From contig DLGZ01000009.1 in the NCBI GenBank assembly GCA_002482965.1, positions 189,634 through 253,633 of the forward strand: 64,000 nt of DNA. The letters run 5' to 3'. The translations under genes were made by a program, and so were the position numbers. The stretch is from Verrucomicrobiaceae bacterium UBA7681 (GTDB taxonomy: Bacteria > Verrucomicrobiota > Verrucomicrobiia > Verrucomicrobiales > Verrucomicrobiaceae). The notes beneath the pieces were generated by a model. The model was not told the DNA's origin. It searched no databases and saw only the letters and a program-made list of their open reading frames with translations. Of this stretch, positions 56,601 to 64,000 are shown in pieces; the stretch's first letter is position 1; each line of letters opens with the position of its first letter.

Positions 56601-57315
56601 CACCTCCGCTGAAGCCGCACGCCCCACGCCCGCCGCTATACGCCAGCTTGCCGAGAATACCTTGAGCAAAGACCTCGTCTGGCTGCCCAAAGAACTCCGC
56701 AGCATCGGCGGTGCCACCGCTAAGCCGCAGCAGGCGGTCAGCTTCCAAGCCGCCCTCACGCAGTTCAATGCGCCTGCCGCAGCGGCACCTGTATCGAATC
56801 TCGCCCAGCAGGCCCACGAGCACATCCTCGCTTACATGCTGCGCTTGCAGCCCACCTTCCCGCTCACTGAGAAACGCTTCTTCGCACTCTGCGAAACCGT
56901 CCGTCGCGATCTCGCCGCCGTCACCCATCGGGTGAAGACGCTCTTCACGCAGATCCACGACCTGCGCGCCAAACTCCTCGCGCAGCCCAAACGCTACCCC
57001 GGCCTTGAACAGGATCTCGCCCGCCTCATTCCCGCCGATCTCCTCGCCACCACACCGCACGAGCAGCTTCAGCATCTGCCGCGTTATTTGAAGGCCATCC
57101 AGATCCGCAACGAGCGCTGCATTGCCAGCCCCGCCAAAGACATCGAGAAATACAACCTCATCGCCGACTTCGACGGCTGGCAGTCCCACGTCCCCAAATC
57201 CCAGCACGAAACCTTCCGCTGGATGATGGAGGAGTACCGCGTGCAAGTCTTCGCCCAGGAACTCGGAACCGCCCAGCCCGTGAGCGTGAAACGCTTGCAG
57301 GCCATGTGGGTTTAG
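53605..57315 (+). CDS. hrpA: ATP-dependent RNA helicase HrpA (DEAH box)
   Basis: Superfamily 2 DEAH helicase; 1236 residues. Helicase motifs are I GETGSGKTTQLPK, Ia TQPRRVAAMS, II DEAH in LILDEAHERSLNIDF, III TSATIDTEAF, V VATNVAETSITIPRI and VI QRAGRAGR. The HA2 and OB-fold parts follow (about 450-690), then a C-terminal DUF3418 domain (about 690-1220) as in E. coli HrpA (1300 residues). Linked in E. coli to mRNA processing and ribosome collision rescue. It ends 3 bp from the convergent small repeat gene. Confidence 0.97.
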   Translation: MPHISYPPDLPITARRDEIVAAIRNHQVVILAGETGSGKTTQLPKMCLEALHDVRGQIGCTQPRRVAAMSVSKRVAEELNVPWGREVGCKMRFSDDTSRDTRIKFMTDGILLAEIQSDPMLRNYSVLILDEAHERSLNIDFLLGYLVGLLKKRPDLKLLVTSATIDTEAFSAAFGGAPIIEVSGRMFPVDVRYAPLASGEDDFGFIDGAVSAVENALIETDDGDVLVFMPTERDIRETRDLLDGRLGSGFEVLALFGRMASAEQQRIFQPGRKRRVVIATNVAETSITIPRIRYVVDTGLARISHYNSRTRTKRLPVEAVSQSSANQRAGRAGRVQDGICIRLYSQEDFEKRDRFTMPEIQRANLAEVILRMKAYKLGEIEDFPFINPPVSSAIRAGYDLLHELGSLNETHELTPLGRELARLPLDPTLGRMLLQARVEKALPELLIIAAGLSIPDPRERPEEKRELANAAHKAFAAPESDFITLLKIWNATPEASGGSRNGLRKFCKSNFLSFTRMQEWRDVWKQLCDSFSDDLRQPTPPANDDAIHRCILAAQLGHIAMKEERNLYKAGGNREVSVFPGSNLYERREKNGKGKPGQDKGRQPPWIVAGEIVQTSQLFARTLAKIDPNWIAELGAHLCQFKYSEPHWNLKAGRVLVTQRVLIHGLEVKRQHIDFLKVDAVGATQMFIRAALIDSQEVPITLRFYAHNNKLRQKIETMLTRVRSNRVYAIEERLFSFYDARIKNVSSIHDLNRFVKDHIDEQPNFLCATEQDLTAGEEFEADLQMFPDQVALGNTALPLTYNYQPGEENDGVTVRVPAQLAGHLTSGQIQWMVPGIREELANVMLRALPKVIRRQLMPIDPKAREIAADFDPGRDAFLDALADFITRRYRIQVRAEDWPPQSLPAHLQPRVEVLDPKKNNTVIASSRDLDSIRTSMQKQDPRSDAWDKLLPRVERFALKSWSFGDLPETIVVEELNGTPILGYLGLVLRENEIDVRLFRTSAEAARPTPAAIRQLAENTLSKDLVWLPKELRSIGGATAKPQQAVSFQAALTQFNAPAAAAPVSNLAQQAHEHILAYMLRLQPTFPLTEKRFFALCETVRRDLAAVTHRVKTLFTQIHDLRAKLLAQPKRYPGLEQDLARLIPADLLATTPHEQLQHLPRYLKAIQIRNERCIASPAKDIEKYNLIADFDGWQSHVPKSQHETFRWMMEEYRVQVFAQELGTAQPVSVKRLQAMWV

Positions 57316-57318
57316 CGC

Positions 57319-57675
57319 TCAGTCACCCCGCTTCCTCACCTCTTTGCAGCGGCGGTCATAAGTCCTGACATCACCCGCATCAGAAACAGTAAAGTTGCCG
57401 CCCGACACACTGCGAACGGTGATGCCAATGGCGCTCAAGCTGCCAAGGCGTTCACAGTCCTGATCATAGGTGCGGATCCACCCGCCTTCCACCGTTACAA
57501 AGAAATCGGAGGTATATCCAGCCAGCTCCACCCGGTTGTTTGGCATGCTGCCCATACGCTGACTGTTTTCGTCATAGACCCAGATCTGGGATTCTTTGTT
57601 TTCGATATTGGAGATGGCCATGGGGTGCAGCCAACCAAGCACGGGCCCACCGTTCAGAGAAGAACAAACTGGCAT
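57319..57675 (-). CDS. Small repeat protein of unknown function
   Basis: An 118-residue protein built of three similar units: YDENSQRMGSM, TYDQDCERLGSL and TYDRRCKEVRKR, each preceded by a hydrophobic strand (QIWV, GWIR, GDVR). The repeat spacing is about 37 residues, suggesting a small beta meander or partial propeller. No signal peptide is seen. The start is uncertain: ATG at 57675 (MPVCSSLNGG) or 57621 (MAISNIENKESQ); a frame up to 57729 exists but overlaps the divergent amidohydrolase start. It is convergent with hrpA. Confidence 0.6.
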   Translation of the reverse strand: MPVCSSLNGGPVLGWLHPMAISNIENKESQIWVYDENSQRMGSMPNNRVELAGYTSDFFVTVEGGWIRTYDQDCERLGSLSAIGITVRSVSGGNFTVSDAGDVRTYDRRCKEVRKRGD

Positions 57676-57695
57676 TTCATGACGTTGGTATGCCG

Positions 57696-59411
57696 ATGAA
57701 ATTCGCCTCTCTCTTCGCACTCCTGACATGCGTCTCCCTCCACGCCGCGCCCGCTCTGATCCTCCATCACGGCAAAGTCATCACTGTGGACAAAGATTCC
57801 CGTATCGTCGAGGCCATCGCTATCAATGCAGACGGGCGTATTGCTGCAGTCGGCAGCAATGACGAAATCTTCGCTTTAAAGAACGACTCCACGCAGCAAA
57901 TCGATCTCGCAGGCAAATCCGTCCTCCCCGGACTCATGGACTCCCACGTCCATCCTGGTGCGGCGATGATCGAGTTCGATCACGAGATTCCCACCATGGA
58001 AACCATTGCAGACGTGCTCGCCTACCTCAGTGGCCGCGTGAAGTTCTCCCAGCCCGGCGAGTTGATCAGCGTCCGTCAGATTTTCATCACCCGTCTTGAA
58101 GAGAAGCGTTATCCCACTCGCGCGGAGCTGGACCGCATCGCACCCAATAATCCAGTCGTGTTCTCCACCGGCCCGGATTCGATGCTCAACAGCCTCGCGC
58201 TCAAGCTCGGCGGTTACAGCCGCGACTACAAAGTGGCCAAAGGCAGCGCCGGCGTGATGGAGGTGGATGCCAATGGGGAGCCCACCGGCCTCCTCCGCAG
58301 CCTCAGCCACAACGTCAAAGCTCCCGCCGCCGTTAAGAAAGCCACGCCAGAAGACACCTATCGTCGCACAGTCGAATTGTTCAAAGACTACAACAGTGTC
58401 GGCCTCACCACCGTGGCGGATCGCGACTCCAGCCTCAAGCAGTGTGAGCTTTATCAAAAAATGCTCACCAAAGGCGAACTCACCGTGCGCATGCGACCCT
58501 CTCCCGGCATTCCGAGCATGAGCCTCTGGCCCGCCTGCGCAAAAGCCATTGACGAAGTCATCCAGCATCCGCTCACAAAAGAAGACCCTATGCTGCAAAT
58601 CATCGGCACCAAAGTCTATCTCGACGGCGGCATGCTCACCGGCAGCGCATGGATGATTGAACCCTGGGGCATCAGCGAAGCCTACGGCATCAGCGATCCA
58701 CAATATCGCGGCGTGCAAAAAATCACACCAGAACGTCTCAAACAGCTCGTCGAAAAAGTCACCGCCGCCGGTCTTCAATTCACCGCACACAGCGTGGGCG
58801 ATGCCGCCGTGCAGTTGCTGATCGACACCTACGAAGCGGTGGATGCCCAGAACGCCGGAAGCGTCCGCGCCGCACGCAGCAGCGTCACACACTGCAACTT
58901 CATGCACCCCGACTCCATCGCCAAGGCTGCGAAGCTCGGCGTCTGCATCGACCTCCAGCCCATCTGGCTCCACATGGATGGACGCACGCTCACGGGGCAC
59001 TTCGGTGAGGAGCGCATGGCGAGGTTCCAGCCTTTGCGCGCTTGCTTTGATCAGCACGTCATTGTCGGCGGCGGCAGCGATCACATGCAGAAGATCGGCT
59101 CCTTCCGCAGCATCAATCCCTACAATCCATGGCTCGGCATGTGGACCTCCATCACCCGCAAAGCCCGCAAGCTGGACAAGCCTGTTCACATCGAGAACGC
59201 TCTCACTCGCGAAGAAGCCCTGCGCCTCTACACCAGCAACAACGCCTTCCTCCTCAAGGCCGAGAAAAACACCGGCAGCCTCGAACCCGGCAAGCTCGCC
59301 GACATCATCCTTGTCGATCGCGATCCACTGACCTGCCCCATCGACGATCTCGTGCAAACACAGGTGCTCAAAACATGGCTGGGCGGCAAAGTTGTCTTCG
59401 AGAAAAAATGA
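57696..59411 (+). CDS. Secreted amidohydrolase, YtcJ-like
   Basis: A 571-residue metal-dependent hydrolase of the amidohydrolase 3 group. A signal peptide (MKFASLFALLTCVSLHA) precedes APALILHHGKVITVDKDSRI, the typical small beta-sandwich start. The metal site contains DSHVHPG; later conserved segments are LTTVADRDS, TKVYLDGGMLTGSAWM, FTAHSVGDAAVQ, THCNFMHPDS and GGGSDHMQ. The substrate is not known. The frame is open 52 codons earlier; the start is set by the signal peptide. Its 3' end is 17 bp from the convergent sbcC. Confidence 0.9.
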   Translation: MKFASLFALLTCVSLHAAPALILHHGKVITVDKDSRIVEAIAINADGRIAAVGSNDEIFALKNDSTQQIDLAGKSVLPGLMDSHVHPGAAMIEFDHEIPTMETIADVLAYLSGRVKFSQPGELISVRQIFITRLEEKRYPTRAELDRIAPNNPVVFSTGPDSMLNSLALKLGGYSRDYKVAKGSAGVMEVDANGEPTGLLRSLSHNVKAPAAVKKATPEDTYRRTVELFKDYNSVGLTTVADRDSSLKQCELYQKMLTKGELTVRMRPSPGIPSMSLWPACAKAIDEVIQHPLTKEDPMLQIIGTKVYLDGGMLTGSAWMIEPWGISEAYGISDPQYRGVQKITPERLKQLVEKVTAAGLQFTAHSVGDAAVQLLIDTYEAVDAQNAGSVRAARSSVTHCNFMHPDSIAKAAKLGVCIDLQPIWLHMDGRTLTGHFGEERMARFQPLRACFDQHVIVGGGSDHMQKIGSFRSINPYNPWLGMWTSITRKARKLDKPVHIENALTREEALRLYTSNNAFLLKAEKNTGSLEPGKLADIILVDRDPLTCPIDDLVQTQVLKTWLGGKVVFEKK

Positions 59412-59428
59412 TTCAAAAAATCACCAGC

Positions 59429-62251
59429 TCACGCCACCACCTCGATCTGACTCGTGCCGCCAGAGCCGCGAACCACGCGTACCTGCGTAGTGAGCCGGTC
59501 TTTGAGCAGTTCGACGTGTGAGATCAAACCAATCGTCTTGCCTCGTGATCGCAAATTTTCCAGCGCACTCAGCGCAATTTCAAGCGTCTCGGAATCGAGC
59601 GTGCCAAAGCCTTCATCAATGAAGAGCGAATCAATCGGGTGATGCCGGCTCGCCAGCTCGCTTAAACCCAGTGCAAGTGCGAGACTCGCCAGGAAACTCT
59701 CGCCACCCGACAGGCTCTCCATTGGACGGTCCACACTCGCCTGATACAGATCCACGATGCGTAGGTCGAGTTCATCACCTTCCGCCGCCATGAGCCGATA
59801 GCGCTCCGCCAATGTTTTCAAATGCTCGTTCGCCAGACCGATGAGCTGGCGCAGCGTGAGTGATTGCGCGAAGCGCGAGAACTTCGCGCCATCTGCGGAG
59901 CCTATAAGCTCTTTCAGTCTTCCCCAGCGAAGCGCCTCGGCCTCCGCCGCCTGCAATTCGGCACCACCAGACTCGCGCCGCTTCCATGCCTCGTCATCAC
60001 TACGGATCTGCTGTTCCAGCGAGCCGAGTTCCGTCCGCTTGGTCGCAAAAGCATCGTTCAACCGCTTTGCGCTCGCATCCAGTTCGGTCAAGGCCTTCTC
60101 ATCCAGCATGCCCTGTCCAGCAAAGGGCTGCTGGCGTATTTCGAGCTGCTCTAGTTTCGCCATCATCGCTGCGATCTGCGTCTGCAGCGCATTCAGCTTC
60201 GTCTCCGCATCACGCCAGGACTTCTCCGCCGTCGCAACGCGGCCTTCATGCTGCTGACGATCATCACCAAGCGTCTTGCCGCCGAGCAATTCGTTCAACT
60301 GCCCCTTCAAAGCATCCGCCTTTGCCCGCAGCGTCACACCTTCGGCCTTCAATTCATCGAGGCGCATCGTCTTTGCCGCCTGCTCCTGCTGGGCGAGCTG
60401 GATGTCGCCTTCGATCTTCTGCCGTTCGCTGCGCTTTGTAACTGCCTCGTCGCGTTTCTTCGCAAATATGGCCATACGCTGCTCCAGCACGCTGAGTTCA
60501 CGCTCCGCATCCTGTGGCGAGGCCAGGTCATGCAGTTGCACGGCCACCGTGCTTTTTTGAATCACACTGCGCTTCTGCTGCTCTTCAGCGCTCCACTGCT
60601 CCAATACTCCATCCGTCGGTGCATCCAGCTCATTCACACGTTTCTTCGTCTCCACGATGCGCTTCTGCTCCGCCGTCACCTCCGCCTCGTTCTTCGCCAG
60701 TTCACGCTCCAGAGTCGTGACATCGCGGTTCGCTTTTTCGCGCTGCTGTTCGAGGCCGGTGAGGAGCTTGCGAGCGGCTTGAAGTTGGGATTCAAAATTC
60801 GCTTCCGCCTGCGCAAACGGGTGCTCCAGCGCTCCGCAGAGCGGGCATGCCTCGCCCGGTGTCAAATCGTGCCGATGCTCGTCAAAGCCCGCCACTTTTT
60901 CAGCATGGCGGACCACCTCCCGCTGAGCTTCGAGGGCCTTCGTGACCCGCTCCAGCTCCGCACGATCCTTCTTCGCTTTGGCGGTTCCCTCTGTGCCTTT
61001 CTTCGTCAAAGCCGCCGCAGCAGCCTCCGCTTTGGCAAGATGCTGATTGAGTGCCAGCGCCTCTGCATGACGCTTCCGGCCTTCGGCGAGTTTTTCAAAC
61101 GCGCTCCGCCACTCACGCACCGCCATGCGCAGCTTGGGCAAGGTGTCGCTGAGTTCTGAATCGCTCGCGTTTTGCTTGAGCCACACTTCAAGAGCCTGCG
61201 TGGCATCAGTGTGTATTGTGAGTGCCTTGTCAGCGGCTTCCCTGCGCGTACTAGCCTCTTTTTGTTCCTTCGCCCACGTTTGATACATCGCACGGCTCTC
61301 GCCGAGCTGCTTTTCAAACTGCTCGCTCTGTGCCGCCATGCCCGCTGCTTGTTCCCACACTGGTTCGCGCTTTGCACGCTGCTGCTTCGTCTCTTCAACA
61401 GCGACTTTGGTTTTGGAAACCTCGTTGGTCAGGTCCGCCTGCGATTGCTCCAGCGAATGACGTGATGCCGTGAGCTTCTCAATCTCAGTCACGATGACTG
61501 CATGCTCACGCTGGTCGCGCAGTTGCTGTGTCGCGGTCTGGCTGTCGGCATGCAGGCGTTCGGCGGTAGCTTGGGCATCGACGAGACTGCTTTCGAGATT
61601 CGTTCGGCCTGCATCGTCCAGCACCGTCACAGCGCCGAGTCGCTCCTTCAGCAGACGGGCCGCTTCATCCTTTGCCTTGTGGGTTTCGTAGGCCAGTACA
61701 GACAGGTCGCTGTAAATCTCGGTGCCCGTGATCTTTTCCAGCAGTTCCGCCCGCTCGTTAGGCTTCGCCTTCAAAAACGCCGCAAACTGCCCCTGTGCCA
61801 GCAGCACGGAACGCAGAAATCGCTGCACATCCAGACCAGTCTTCTCCTCGATGATGCGATCCATCTCGGCCGCCTTCTCGGCAAGGATCTCGCCGGTGAC
61901 GGCATTGGCCAGACGGCGCTCCACCGGCTGGAGTTTCCCATCTGCTTTGCCGCGCGCACGCCGTAGCCGCCAGATGGCGCGCAGCGTTTCGCCGCCTGTT
62001 TCGAAATCCACCTCAGCAAGACATTCCGCCGTGTGCCGGCTCATCATCTCATCCGCCCGGTCATTGCCATAACGCGCCGCGCGGCCATACAGCGCCAGCG
62101 TCATCGCATCCAGCAAAGTCGATTTCCCCGCGCCTGTCGGCCCCGTGATCAAAAATACCCCCGCAGCGCTGAGCGGCACCGCATCAAATCGCACCTCATG
62201 CGTTCCGCTGAGAGAGTTGAGGTTTTGAAGTCGGACGGCGAGGAGGCGCAT
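59429..62251 (-). CDS. sbcC: Exonuclease subunit SbcC
   Basis: SMC-like ATPase of the SbcCD (Mre11-Rad50) nuclease for hairpin and blocked DNA ends; 940 residues. Walker A is GPTGAGKSTLLDAM (about 36-45). Two long coiled-coil arms surround the zinc hook CPLC (GEACPLCGALEHP, near residue 465). The signature LSGGESFLASLALALGLSEL and Walker B SLFIDEGFGTLDSET are intact. The start is 3 bp after the sbcD stop, as expected for an operon of the pair. Confidence 0.96.
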   Translation of the reverse strand: MRLLAVRLQNLNSLSGTHEVRFDAVPLSAAGVFLITGPTGAGKSTLLDAMTLALYGRAARYGNDRADEMMSRHTAECLAEVDFETGGETLRAIWRLRRARGKADGKLQPVERRLANAVTGEILAEKAAEMDRIIEEKTGLDVQRFLRSVLLAQGQFAAFLKAKPNERAELLEKITGTEIYSDLSVLAYETHKAKDEAARLLKERLGAVTVLDDAGRTNLESSLVDAQATAERLHADSQTATQQLRDQREHAVIVTEIEKLTASRHSLEQSQADLTNEVSKTKVAVEETKQQRAKREPVWEQAAGMAAQSEQFEKQLGESRAMYQTWAKEQKEASTRREAADKALTIHTDATQALEVWLKQNASDSELSDTLPKLRMAVREWRSAFEKLAEGRKRHAEALALNQHLAKAEAAAAALTKKGTEGTAKAKKDRAELERVTKALEAQREVVRHAEKVAGFDEHRHDLTPGEACPLCGALEHPFAQAEANFESQLQAARKLLTGLEQQREKANRDVTTLERELAKNEAEVTAEQKRIVETKKRVNELDAPTDGVLEQWSAEEQQKRSVIQKSTVAVQLHDLASPQDAERELSVLEQRMAIFAKKRDEAVTKRSERQKIEGDIQLAQQEQAAKTMRLDELKAEGVTLRAKADALKGQLNELLGGKTLGDDRQQHEGRVATAEKSWRDAETKLNALQTQIAAMMAKLEQLEIRQQPFAGQGMLDEKALTELDASAKRLNDAFATKRTELGSLEQQIRSDDEAWKRRESGGAELQAAEAEALRWGRLKELIGSADGAKFSRFAQSLTLRQLIGLANEHLKTLAERYRLMAAEGDELDLRIVDLYQASVDRPMESLSGGESFLASLALALGLSELASRHHPIDSLFIDEGFGTLDSETLEIALSALENLRSRGKTIGLISHVELLKDRLTTQVRVVRGSGGTSQIEVVA

Positions 62252-62254
62252 GAA

Positions 62255-63400
62255 TCAGGCGGTAAAATTTTGTTCTCTTATTGCCAGCAGCTCATCAAAC
62301 ACCACGCTCAATTCATCGCCTTCAATCTGCTTTTCCTGCAGCAGTTCGCGAAAGACCTCGCGGGGCTGGAGTTCGCTGAGGGTTGGGCCGGTGTGCTGCC
62401 AGGCAGAGGCGAGAGCGGCGGGCAGGTCGGTGAGGATTTTCAAAACCTCAAAACGACCAGCGGCGGCTTCGCGGACCTGGCGGTCAAGATCAGCTTCGGG
62501 CGCATCGAGTTTCACCGTGACCTCAGCCCAGCTTGCAGCGGGTACATTCGCGAGATCGGCATCGAGCGTGCCGCGACTGACGCTAACACGAGTGAGCAGA
62601 CGTGTGACAGGCACTGGGAGCGTCTCGATTTTCATCCCCTGCGTGTCGAGCACAACGACGGATTTTTGGTCAGCAGCCTCAGAGAAACTGAGCGCGACGG
62701 GTGAACCGCTGTAGCGCACAGTTTCCAGACCGGCGACCTGCTGTGGTCGATGCAGATGGCCGAGCGCTGTGTAGTCAAAACCAGCGAAGACATCCGCGCC
62801 CACAGCTCCGAGATTTCCGATGTGGATGTCGCGTTCGCTGTCGCTGGTGGTGGCACCGAGCACGGTCAGATGGCCCATGGCAATGACGGGTCGCTTCCCA
62901 GCCCGTAGGCGACAGGCGGTGAGCTGTGCAGAGTAGTGAGAGCGAATGGCGGCGCGGACCTGGGCTTGCACATCCGTCATGGCCTCACCAGCGGTGGCCT
63001 GCCGCAGATCGCGTTCACGGAGGAATGGCACGGCGGCGACGACGACATCACCGAGATCGATGATGTTCTCACCCGCATGACCAAATACGTGTACCTCGAA
63101 GCGTTTCAGCAGTTCACGCGGGGCGTTGAGGTGTGAGGCGGAGTCGTGATTGCCGCCGGTGATGACGGCTTTCACCGTGCGCAGATCAGCAAGGCGCTTG
63201 AGGAAGTCGAAATACAGGCCCACCGCGTCCTGCGGCGGGTTGGCTGCATCAAACACATCACCGCTGAGCAGCAGCGCGTCGATTTTCTCTTTGCGCAATG
63301 TGTCGATGAGCCAGTCGAGAAAGGCGGCGTGCTCCGTCAGGCGCTCGCGCTCGACGAGTCGGGCGCCGAGATGCCAGTCTGCGGTGTGGAGGATGCGCAT
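62255..63400 (-). CDS. sbcD: Exonuclease subunit SbcD
   Basis: Mre11-type phosphoesterase of SbcCD; 381 residues. Metallophosphatase motifs are ADWHLGA, SGDVFDAANPP, GGNHDS, GHLTVLG and LGHLHRPQ. The C-terminal DNA-capping region is normal for length. The frame is open another 11 codons upstream, but MRILHTADWHLG is the family start. It forms an operon with sbcC, 3 bp apart. Confidence 0.96.
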   Translation of the reverse strand: MRILHTADWHLGARLVERERLTEHAAFLDWLIDTLRKEKIDALLLSGDVFDAANPPQDAVGLYFDFLKRLADLRTVKAVITGGNHDSASHLNAPRELLKRFEVHVFGHAGENIIDLGDVVVAAVPFLRERDLRQATAGEAMTDVQAQVRAAIRSHYSAQLTACRLRAGKRPVIAMGHLTVLGATTSDSERDIHIGNLGAVGADVFAGFDYTALGHLHRPQQVAGLETVRYSGSPVALSFSEAADQKSVVVLDTQGMKIETLPVPVTRLLTRVSVSRGTLDADLANVPAASWAEVTVKLDAPEADLDRQVREAAAGRFEVLKILTDLPAALASAWQHTGPTLSELQPREVFRELLQEKQIEGDELSVVFDELLAIREQNFTA

Positions 63401-63484
63401 GCAGTTGAATAGGAAGGGCCATTGCTCCTGCAAGCGCCGTCATCAACATGAGATGGCCAGAGAGAGCAGCCATGGCCGCACAGC

Positions 63485-64000
63485 TCAGTTTCGGTTCAGC
63501 AGTTTGCGCACTTCATCCTCCGAGTACGCGCTCTTTTTACCGCCACCTTTGTCATTGTAGTTTTCGATGATCTTCGGTGCTTTGCCGAAGCTTTTGGAGC
63601 GCGTCAGGGCGGAGCCGGTTTGGAATTGATCGTCTGCACCGCTGAACAGGCTGCTGCCTTCGCGGGCCTTCTGGCTGCCAAAGCGAGACTCATCGGTCTT
63701 GAAGCCGTTTTGCTTGCTGAGAGCCTGTTTGTCTCCCAGCGAGTAGGTCATGTCCATGCCCGCGATTTTTTTGCCGAAGATGCTCTGACTGGTCTTGAAC
63801 TGCTTCTGCCCGGCATAGGAGTTGCTGCCGTTGAAGTCTTTGGAATGATGCGTTTGCTTTTGAAAATACGATCCCGCACTGCTTTTCCCCAGCTTTGGAT
63901 CGCTCATGAATTTTTCGTACTTGCTGCGCTTGGTCAGATCCATCCCCGAAGTCGTACGCTTCACCAGCGATTGCTCCGATGGATCCTCCTTTTTCTTCGT
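63485..64000 (-). CDS. Hypothetical basic protein with F-K-T-x-x-S repeats (partial)
   Basis: The frame stays open to the right edge (172 codons), so the start is probably outside; a GTG at 63964 is the alternative. The protein is rich in Lys, Ser, Gly and Phe. It has loosely repeated units: KDFNGSNSYAGQK, KQFKTSQSIFGKK, NGFKTDESRFGSQK and KSFGKAPK. SGMDLTKRSKYEKFM and AGMDMTYSLGDKQ may be another repeated element. It has low complexity without a recognised domain, signal peptide or membrane helix. The C-terminal AYSEDEVRKLLNRN looks like a small helix. No function assigned. Confidence 0.65.
   Translation of the reverse strand, partial: TKKKEDPSEQSLVKRTTSGMDLTKRSKYEKFMSDPKLGKSSAGSYFQKQTHHSKDFNGSNSYAGQKQFKTSQSIFGKKIAGMDMTYSLGDKQALSKQNGFKTDESRFGSQKAREGSSLFSGADDQFQTGSALTRSKSFGKAPKIIENYNDKGGGKKSAYSEDEVRKLLNRN

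Noticed and set aside
57876..59357. 493-codon minus-strand frame opposite the amidohydrolase
   Set aside because: Antisense shadow; the plus strand has signal peptide and metal motifs.

Overview
The window looks like chromosomal DNA of a Verrucomicrobiota bacterium, most likely a Prosthecobacter/Verrucomicrobium-type member of Verrucomicrobiales. The evidence is a DUF1501 TAT-exported protein, a Pirellula/Verrucomicrobium-type 'membrane-bound dehydrogenase' propeller, neutral-ceramidase-like secreted enzymes, a planctomycete-type mono-haem lipoprotein, an LPS-type outer membrane (lpxD, bamA, skp) and high GC. Most genes are ordinary housekeeping genes. I saw no tRNA, rRNA, CRISPR array, prophage or intact insertion sequence. 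High GC produces many long antisense open frames, which are left out.

Layout. 1-4332 (-): one very long open frame, cut by the left edge, joining a ceramidase-like domain, two concanavalin/LamG-like domains, a PVC-type beta-propeller and HEAT-like repeats. 4382-6818: divergent hisS and recF. 7034-13516 (+): cell-shape cluster mreB-mreC-mreD-mrdA followed by rng. 13519-18215 (-): a VanX-like dipeptidase fused to a glycosidase-type propeller, and a coiled-coil/TPR secreted protein. 18286-24379 (-): methyltransferase, trpB, lpxD, a strong terminator, skp and bamA. 24631-30325 (+): DMT transporter, AddA/RecB-type helicase-nuclease, and an ECF sigma/RskA-type anti-sigma pair. 30326-30861: the only gene-free stretch above 300 bp; it holds a 237-bp MITE-like element. 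30862-37624: a tripartite RND efflux operon (-) with a divergent LysR regulator. 37754-39809 (+): pgk-tpiA. 39874-45569: a second ceramidase-like enzyme, an overlapping three-gene set (DUF1501, secreted protein, TPMT-like methyltransferase), DUF1802 and alr. 45639-46270: DEDDh exonuclease and a palindromic terminator. 46303-51698 (-): a SUF iron-sulfur operon headed by a Fur-family regulator. 51831-64000: cupin, cytochrome lipoprotein, DUF1003 protein, hrpA, a small repeat protein, an amidohydrolase, sbcC/sbcD, and a partial repeat-containing protein at the right edge.

How the genes work together. MreBCD and PBP2 form the rod elongation machinery; Skp and BamA carry out outer-membrane protein assembly and LpxD lipid A synthesis. 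RecF, the AddA-like protein and SbcCD are DNA repair functions. The SUF cluster is the most interesting regional unit. A Fur/PerR-like gene sits directly downstream of a perfect 7-1-7 inverted repeat and leads sufC, sufB, two uncharacterised membrane proteins and sufD. As written, sufB carries two separate +1 frameshifts, so the sequence needs checking or the gene is broken.

The best candidates for something not described before are the two multidomain fusions, the two unknown genes inside the SUF operon, and the MITE-like element. None is proven novel from sequence reading alone.
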